The notes below the pieces were generated by a model. The model was not told the origin of the DNA and searched no databases. It worked only from the letters and a program-made list of their open reading frames with translations. From NCBI RefSeq assembly GCF_014646135.1, contig NZ_BMMW01000002.1:1426001-1490000 (forward strand): DNA of 64,000 nucleotides, in the 5' to 3' direction. The translations under genes were made by a program, and so were the position numbers. The DNA is from Nocardia camponoti. Lineage in GTDB: Bacteria > Actinomycetota > Actinomycetes > Mycobacteriales > Mycobacteriaceae. Of this stretch, positions 58,924 through 64,000 are shown one piece after another (positions within the stretch are counted from its first letter, which is position 1; each line of letters starts with the position of its first letter).

Positions 58924-59427
58924 CTAGCCGGTCATCCGAGTGGTCCAGTCGAGCTGGGCACGTGCCCAACCGGGGATTTGGTTGGCCGGACGCGGGAAGG
59001 CGACGAACTCGGCGCGCAGGTCGACCGCGGACACCTCAGGCATCCAGTCGGCGACGGTGTCAGTCGAGTAGGTGGCCTTGTAGCGGGTTGGCCCGGCGAT
59101 GAAGATCTCGGTTGCCAACCACGCGCCAGCCTCGGGCTGATACGACAGCCGCTTGTGGTCGGCCAGGTGGTCGAGCACTTCGCGCGGCGGTTCGAGATTG
59201 GTGACCGACCCATCGCGCGTTTTCACCTGGACGCCAGCCTCGCGATGTCCGCCGACCTGCATCGACCACAACATGGCGAATTTTTGGCCGGGAGCCAGCA
59301 GCGCGATAGCGAGATCAACGACGGTGCGTTCGATCTCGTCGATGGAATTGAGCGGAACATGCGCCTGCTCATCGTGGTGCGGTCGAGCGAGCAGTAAATC
59401 AATTCGCTCGGGCCTGCTGAGCGTCAT
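58924..59427 (-). CDS. Hypothetical protein, immunity-protein-like pattern
   Basis: 167 residues, cytoplasmic, no signal. An aromatic and acidic mixture with the C-terminal pattern YKATYSTDTVADWMP, then VDLRAEFVAFPRP, then IPGWARAQL. Similar K-A-T-Y / FPR / IP-W arrangements occur in YezG (DUF600)-like immunity proteins of polymorphic toxins. This is a weak, by-eye likeness. AGAGGT precedes the ATG. It is a neighbour of another unknown gene, and both interrupt the aftA-emb order. Confidence 0.6.
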   Translation of the reverse strand: MTLSRPERIDLLLARPHHDEQAHVPLNSIDEIERTVVDLAIALLAPGQKFAMLWSMQVGGHREAGVQVKTRDGSVTNLEPPREVLDHLADHKRLSYQPEAGAWLATEIFIAGPTRYKATYSTDTVADWMPEVSAVDLRAEFVAFPRPANQIPGWARAQLDWTTRMTG

Positions 59428-59588
59428 AGCTATACCTCTGCATCCGTACCGATCAGCGTTCCCAAAAACTGATTTCGGTCGGCCGAACTTGCAACATTTC
59501 GCAGCGTACTACGTGTTTGTTCACCTTCGCGCGCGATGTGTGCGCTGACATAACATAGTGTGTTCCACGCCGCCCCGCACATGAACAG

Positions 59589-60134
59589 CTATCGAACTGA
59601 CGATGCCCGTAGTGCGAACCAGCCCTCACTTGGATCGGCGTATCCGTGATAGACCAGCGGAACACGTTGGTCGATACCAAAGAAACGATAGACCGCATCC
59701 ATTGATTCGCGAATGGAATGCGACTGGAAATCGTCGATGCGGCGAGGCGCGATCCGCCGTTCCGGCAGCATCGCCAGCCGCGTTAGTTCGGCGGGGTCGT
59801 CAATATCGAGGCCCCACGGTTCGGGGTCGCGAATCAGATGGTCGCGCAAGACGGCGCGCGCCGCGGTTGGGTCGTGTCGAGTGCCCCGAAACGCGACAAC
59901 GCTCGCATCGGCAAGGTGGGGCGTGCTCAGCGGCAGCGTCATCGCTTGGAGTAGTTCGATGAGGTCGTCGTCGTATTCCGGTTCGGGGTCTTGTTCACCG
60001 ACGGGCGCCTGCTCGATCATGTGCAGCATTTGCCCACCGCTAATGAGCGGTTCGGGGACAACGAAGATGCTGACAGAGGGGCAGTCGCAGTCAAGGCCAG
60101 TGAGGCAGACGCGTGCGTGCATCGGGTCGGACAT
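59589..60134 (-). CDS. Hypothetical protein
   Basis: 181 residues, soluble, acidic. The start has several Cys (RVCLTGLDCDCPS), the middle is Glu/Asp-rich (EQDPEPEYDDDLIELLQ), and the end has DAVYRFFGIDQRVPLVYHGYADP. A GAGGAGG ribosome site precedes the ATG. I do not recognise the family. The gap 59428-59588 is locally AT-rich and may hold a promoter for the gene at 59427. Confidence 0.6.
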   Translation of the reverse strand: MSDPMHARVCLTGLDCDCPSVSIFVVPEPLISGGQMLHMIEQAPVGEQDPEPEYDDDLIELLQAMTLPLSTPHLADASVVAFRGTRHDPTAARAVLRDHLIRDPEPWGLDIDDPAELTRLAMLPERRIAPRRIDDFQSHSIRESMDAVYRFFGIDQRVPLVYHGYADPSEGWFALRASSVR

Positions 60135-60285
60135 ACGTCCTCCTCGGCTTTTCGATTCGCGCGAGACCAGAGCTTTAGAGATAAAACGCCGCCGTGGAGG
60201 GCGACCATTGCCGCACCCGCCAGTCTAACGACGCCCTCCGACAAGAACACCCTTGAACGAAACAGCTTGGAAACGATCTGCGCGG

Positions 60286-62283
60286 CTAGCGGTTCACCGT
60301 CACCAAGGCGAATGGGCCGATTTGGGTGGTTTTGAAGTGCGGGGACGTGAAGAGGGTCTTCGGGAACGACACCGTGTAGCGGCGCACGTTGGGGTCGTTC
60401 GGGTACACATCTTCGGCCAACCGCAGGGTGTACGCGTCGCCCTCGTCGCGGAAAAGGAAAGCGTCGGGGGCGCGCCACGGGGAGTCGGCAAGCGCGGCGA
60501 CCAAGGCTTCCGATGTTGGGAGTTTTGACCAGTTGTCGATCAGTGCCGCGCGCGCTTTGAAATCGGCGAGCGGGTTCGCGTAATGGCTGGTCAGGGACTG
60601 GAAACCGAAGTACGGGTAGAACGAAAGGAAGGTGGTGTCGGCGGTCAAGACGACTAGCTCGTCGCGCGGACGACCCGTTTGGGCGAGCAACAGGCTGTCG
60701 ATTTCGGGGTAGAACGACACCGCTGATGGCGGTCGCTTGTCGCCGCGCTCGCCGCCCGTGGCGGTGGGGTAGGTGTCGGCGTAGGCCGTGTCGATTTCGT
60801 CCATAAGCGTGTGCGGGATGGTCTGCACGAACGCGACAGCGCCAAGGGCGGCCAACACGCCAGCGGTGAGTCGCAGCTTCGCAGGCTCGTTCAACGCCCG
60901 ATACACCGCGCCAACGCCTTCGCTGAACCCAAAAACGCCAGCTGCGGCAAGCAACGCGACAAGCACCGGGGTGAGTCGGAACGAAAGCAACGTCGTGCCC
61001 GCAGCGGTCGCGGCCATCGACAAAAGCGACCACAGGTAGACCGAAACGACGCCAACGCTCAACGCCTGCGCGCGCCGCGACGTACCCGTCCGAACGACCA
61101 GCCACACCGTCCCGACCAAGCACAACGCCCCGGTCATCGACCATTCGAACATCGGGAACGCCAGCTCGGAACCGCCAGCGGGTAGGTAGTGCAACGCCGT
61201 TCCCGACTCGGCGATCGGGTGCGTGAGCAGCTTCAACAAATACGGCGTCCACACGACCAACGCCAGCGCGCCCGAGATCGCCGCGATCACGATCAACCGC
61301 ACGAGCGGTGCAACAAGTGCGCGCCACGCGGCCGACAGCTGCGGTGCGGGCTCGTTGGCGTGTCGCGCGGCGCGGCGCGCTAGGTCCTGCTCGGCGCGCG
61401 TCCTGCGGACCGCGAGGAAGGCAGCGACGACCGCCATCAACGTGACCGTAAACGCCGCCACGAACAGGTAGAGCGTGTAGAAACACGCCGCGAGTCCGAG
61501 GAAAAGCCCCGTCCCGATCACCGCGCCCCAACCACCGGCACCGCGCCGATGCAGTCCGCCCCACGCCAGAATCAGCACGGGCGGGATGAAGAAAATCAGC
61601 ACCGCGCTGTAAGCCTCAGGCGACGCGTACGCGAGCACCATCACCGTCACCGCGGCGGCAGCCCCAACGGCCAAGTCCGCACGCACCAACCGCGACCACA
61701 GCACGTACGCGGCAACCGCACCCACCGCGAGCACCGCGATCGCGTACGGCTTGAACACCTCCCAGCCGGCCAGCCCCGCGGCATCACCAACGCGCCCACC
61801 GAGCCAGAACCAGCCAGCCGGATAGAACGGCGGCAGGTCGATGTAGGTCATGTCATGCAATGCGGGCGAATCGGTGAGGCGAGTGAGGTATTCGGTGCGA
61901 AACTCCTGGTCAACCGATACGCCGCCGAGGTAGAACTTGGTCGCGGCGAGTGGCATTCCGAGCGTCACAGTGACGAGCCCCGAAAGCCCAACCCACGCCG
62001 CCGCTTTCGCGACGGTCACCCATTTACGCAGCCGCAGCAACACAATCGAAAGAACAAGCAGCGCGACGGTCGCGAACTGGCCGACAGTCGTCAGCGCCCG
62101 CGTGACGTTCGACGACGTGAACGCGGGCCACTCGACAAGCGAAAAGGCAACGAGTCCAACGACACTCACTACCAGCGCGACCAGCGCGGCAAGGGCACCC
62201 TCCCCAAGCGATGGGCCGACCTTGCGCAACGATCGCACCTCATCGCGGTAGTTCATCGGCGGCAGCACCCTCCGGTTTCGCAT
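60286..62283 (-). CDS. aftA: Galactan 5-O-arabinofuranosyltransferase AftA
   Basis: 665 residues, a GT-C enzyme with about 13 membrane helices and a soluble C-terminal domain. The conserved VSVDQEFRTEYLTR stretch (loop after the third or fourth helix) and the HDMTYIDLPPFYPAGWFW segment are characteristic. It adds the first arabinofuranose residues to the galactan using decaprenylphosphoryl-arabinose. It is the ortholog of Rv3792. GAAAGAG lies close to the ATG at 62283; an in-frame ATG nine codons later (62256) is an alternative start. A terminator separates it from dprE2. Confidence 0.93.
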   Translation of the reverse strand: MRNRRVLPPMNYRDEVRSLRKVGPSLGEGALAALVALVVSVVGLVAFSLVEWPAFTSSNVTRALTTVGQFATVALLVLSIVLLRLRKWVTVAKAAAWVGLSGLVTVTLGMPLAATKFYLGGVSVDQEFRTEYLTRLTDSPALHDMTYIDLPPFYPAGWFWLGGRVGDAAGLAGWEVFKPYAIAVLAVGAVAAYVLWSRLVRADLAVGAAAAVTVMVLAYASPEAYSAVLIFFIPPVLILAWGGLHRRGAGGWGAVIGTGLFLGLAACFYTLYLFVAAFTVTLMAVVAAFLAVRRTRAEQDLARRAARHANEPAPQLSAAWRALVAPLVRLIVIAAISGALALVVWTPYLLKLLTHPIAESGTALHYLPAGGSELAFPMFEWSMTGALCLVGTVWLVVRTGTSRRAQALSVGVVSVYLWSLLSMAATAAGTTLLSFRLTPVLVALLAAAGVFGFSEGVGAVYRALNEPAKLRLTAGVLAALGAVAFVQTIPHTLMDEIDTAYADTYPTATGGERGDKRPPSAVSFYPEIDSLLLAQTGRPRDELVVLTADTTFLSFYPYFGFQSLTSHYANPLADFKARAALIDNWSKLPTSEALVAALADSPWRAPDAFLFRDEGDAYTLRLAEDVYPNDPNVRRYTVSFPKTLFTSPHFKTTQIGPFALVTVNR

Positions 62284-62318
62284 CGGCTCTTTCGATCCGA
62301 GTCAGCCTAACGGAGACG

Positions 62319-62356
62319 AAAAAACCGCCGCACCCGAAGTTCAGGGCACGGCGGTT
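62319..62356 (-). terminator. Intrinsic terminator after dprE2
   Basis: On the minus strand, stem AACCGCCG (62356-62349) and CGGCGGTT (62330-62323) with adjacent G/C pairs, then a run of T (A's at 62319-62324 on the plus strand). It ends the dprE1-dprE2 unit just before aftA. Confidence 0.8.
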
Positions 62357-62375
62357 CTTTACGATTTCGCGAAGC

Positions 62376-63155
62376 TTAGATAGGCAGCTTGCGGAAGATC
62401 GGGCGCGGCACGTGCCGCAACGCCGACATCACGAAGCGCGCCGGTCCTGGCGTCCACACGATCTCGGTGCCCTTCTGTGACGCCGAAACCGCAAGTCGCG
62501 CAACATCTTCCGGGTCAACAGTCAGCGGCGCTTCCTTCGCGCCAGTGGCTGCCCAGTGCGCCTTTGTGGCCGACGTGCGCACCTGCATCGGCCGCACAAC
62601 GGTGACGCGCCCGCCGAACGGAGCAAGCGCTTCGCCGAGGCCGAGGAAGAAACCGTCGAGACCAGCCTTGGTCGAGCCGTAGACGAAGTTCGACCGACGA
62701 ACCCGCTCGCCCGCGACCGACGACATCACGATGAACCGGCCGTGGCCCTGTTCCTTGAACTTCTCGCCAACAAGCACGCCGACGGAAACGCCAGCGGTGT
62801 AATTGATACCGACGGTCATCACGGCCTTGCGCTGGTCTTGCCAAAGCTGCTCAGCGTCGCCAAGCACGCCGAACGCGACGATCGCCACGTCGACATCGCC
62901 AGCCGCGAAGGCCGCGTCAACGACCTTCGGGTGCGAATCGGTGTCGAGCGCGTCGAAGTCGATGACGTCGACACGGGAGGCGCCAAGCTCGGTGAGCCGC
63001 GTGACCGTGGCTTCGAGCAGCGGGTCGCCGGGGAGGTTCGCGAGGATCACGCGCACCGGGGCCTTGGCGAGGTACTCGGCGACGATCGCCAAGCCGATCT
63101 CAGAGGTGCCGCCGAAAAGCAGCACGGTCTGCGGGTTGCCAACTGCGTTGATCAC
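62376..63155 (-). CDS. dprE2: Decaprenylphosphoryl-2-keto-ribose reductase DprE2
   Basis: 259 residues, short-chain dehydrogenase. Nucleotide motif [13 protein letters not shown], catalytic Ser in VMSSVAGER, and YGSTKAG with the catalytic Tyr and Lys. It uses NADH to reduce the keto intermediate to decaprenylphosphoryl-arabinose, the sole arabinose donor for the wall. It is the ortholog of Rv3791. Start and dprE1 stop overlap (ATGA). Confidence 0.95.
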   Translation of the reverse strand: MINAVGNPQTVLLFGGTSEIGLAIVAEYLAKAPVRVILANLPGDPLLEATVTRLTELGASRVDVIDFDALDTDSHPKVVDAAFAAGDVDVAIVAFGVLGDAEQLWQDQRKAVMTVGINYTAGVSVGVLVGEKFKEQGHGRFIVMSSVAGERVRRSNFVYGSTKAGLDGFFLGLGEALAPFGGRVTVVRPMQVRTSATKAHWAATGAKEAPLTVDPEDVARLAVSASQKGTEIVWTPGPARFVMSALRHVPRPIFRKLPI

Positions 63156-64000
63156 TGGAGCTCAAGCCTCCTGGCCATGTCGGACATGAAAACGCCACTG
63201 GGGTCGACACTGCGGCGGACCTTGATCCACTCGTCAATGCGCGGGTACATCTGGTGGAAGGTCTCAGCGCTGGTGCGCGAATCCTTCGCGGTGTAGAGGC
63301 GGCCACCGAATTCGAGAACGCGGCGGTCGAGTTCACGCACGAACTCGTTGAGTCCGGGCGAAATCGGGAAGTCGACGCAAATGTTCCAGCCCGCCATCGG
63401 GAAGCTCAGCGGCGCCTCGTTGCCCTCGCCAAAGAGCTTGAACACGTTGAGGAACGAGTAGAAACCCGAACGCTGAATGTCGACGATGATGCGCTTGAAC
63501 TCTTCGACCGACTCCGGCGGAACGACGAACTGGTACTGCAAGAACCCGTTCGAGCCGTAGCCACGGTTCCACTCGCCCATCATGTCGAGCGGGTGGTAGA
63601 AGGCGGTGAGGCTTTGCGCCTTGCCACGGTAGGTGCCCGACTTGCGGTACCAGATTTCGCCGATCGGGCCGAACGTGTACTTGTTCGCCAGGCCGTTGGG
63701 GAAGATGTCGGGCAGCGTGAAGAAGGTTTTGCCGTTGAACCGCAGCGGGTCCTTTTGCAGCTTTTTCGGCAGCTGATCGAGCTTGGCCAGGTTGCCACGC
63801 GAAATCGCCGCGCGACCCAGGTTGGGCATCGGGCTGATCGCGTCGAACCACGCCGAGCTGTACTCGTAATTGTCCTCGGAACCGTCGCTGTGGAAGGCGA
63901 TGGTCTCGTCGAGCGTGGCCGTGACGTCGCCGTCGGCGATGAAGTAGGCCGTCTCGGTCGGCGTCATCTCGATGGTCGCCCGCAAGATGATGCCGGTGAG
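63152..64000 (-). CDS. dprE1: Decaprenylphosphoryl-ribose oxidase DprE1, C-terminal part (window end)
   Basis: About 282 of the usual 460 residues are visible; the FAD-binding N-terminal domain is outside the window and the frame is open to the last base. The visible part matches DprE1 strongly: [38 protein letters not shown] and the end SDMARRLEL. The Cys in GWNICVDFP (codon 63379-63377) is the residue bound by benzothiazinone inhibitors in M. tuberculosis. The enzyme oxidises decaprenylphosphoryl-ribose at C2. Confidence 0.95.
   Translation of the reverse strand, partial: LTGIILRATIEMTPTETAYFIADGDVTATLDETIAFHSDGSEDNYEYSSAWFDAISPMPNLGRAAISRGNLAKLDQLPKKLQKDPLRFNGKTFFTLPDIFPNGLANKYTFGPIGEIWYRKSGTYRGKAQSLTAFYHPLDMMGEWNRGYGSNGFLQYQFVVPPESVEEFKRIIVDIQRSGFYSFLNVFKLFGEGNEAPLSFPMAGWNICVDFPISPGLNEFVRELDRRVLEFGGRLYTAKDSRTSAETFHQMYPRIDEWIKVRRSVDPSGVFMSDMARRLELQ

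Noticed and set aside
60196..60239. GGAGGGCG / CGCCCTCC inverted repeat upstream of the gene at 60134
   Set aside because: Short arms with a 28-base loop, no T-tract and no clear promoter context; not distinguishable from chance.

Overview
The window is high-GC DNA from a mycolic-acid-containing actinomycete (Mycobacteriales/Corynebacteriales). The main evidence is an almost complete cell-envelope locus: UDP-galactopyranose mutase, galactofuranosyltransferase, decaprenylphosphoryl-arabinose enzymes (UbiA, its phosphatase, DprE1, DprE2), arabinosyltransferases (AftA, AftB, two Emb), mycolyltransferases, and the mycolate condensation module FadD32-Pks13-AccD4. Gene content and order resemble the Mycobacterium tuberculosis Rv3790-Rv3818 interval, but with four clustered mycolyltransferases, only two emb genes (convergent), and extra genes. 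This points to a non-Mycobacterium genus such as the Rhodococcus/Nocardia/Gordonia/Hoyosella group. I cannot fix the genus from sequence alone.

Region by region. 1-6.3 kb: 3' part of an MFS transporter, a Gfo/Idh/MocA oxidoreductase, a metallo-beta-lactamase/Rieske protein (Rv3818-like), a secreted lipoprotein, a 1-acylglycerol-phosphate-acyltransferase-like protein (Rv3814c-Rv3816c-like) and tRNA-Gly. 6.3-10.2 kb: copper P-type ATPase and a secreted His-rich protein under a promoter that contains a CsoR-like operator, separated by a 600-bp array of palindromic repeats. 10.2-16.6 kb: a dipeptide ABC importer operon (dppB-dppC-dppDF-dppA) ending in an unknown membrane protein. 16.7-25.4 kb: HAD phosphatase, PGRP-type amidase with LGFP repeats, divergent SpoIID-like protein with a collagen-like tail, a MarR/EamA pair, and two small membrane proteins.

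25.4-49.5 kb is the envelope core on the + strand: glf-glfT2-PAP2 phosphatase-ubiA-aftB with overlapping starts and stops, then four mycolyltransferases separated by terminators, a DUF732 lipoprotein, a cutinase-like lipase (Rv3802c-like), an F420-type luciferase-like oxidoreductase, and fadD32-pks13-accD4. Together these build the galactan, supply and attach arabinose, condense mycolic acids and transfer them to the wall. 49.5-51.1 kb is a decayed accessory patch: short direct repeats that could be an IS end, a Vsr endonuclease remnant, an orphan ORF, and another copy of the palindromic repeat. 51.1-64 kb: cyclophilin, an emb gene (+), a second emb gene (-) facing it, two unknown small genes, aftA, dprE2 and the C-terminal part of dprE1 (cut by the window end).

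The most interesting unexplained material is two families of dispersed palindromic repeats, a set of genes with apparent leaderless starts (including matching TAGCAT-N8-GTG starts on both emb genes), and two small immunity-like or unknown genes lying between aftA and emb. I saw no CRISPR array, prophage, or complete insertion sequence.
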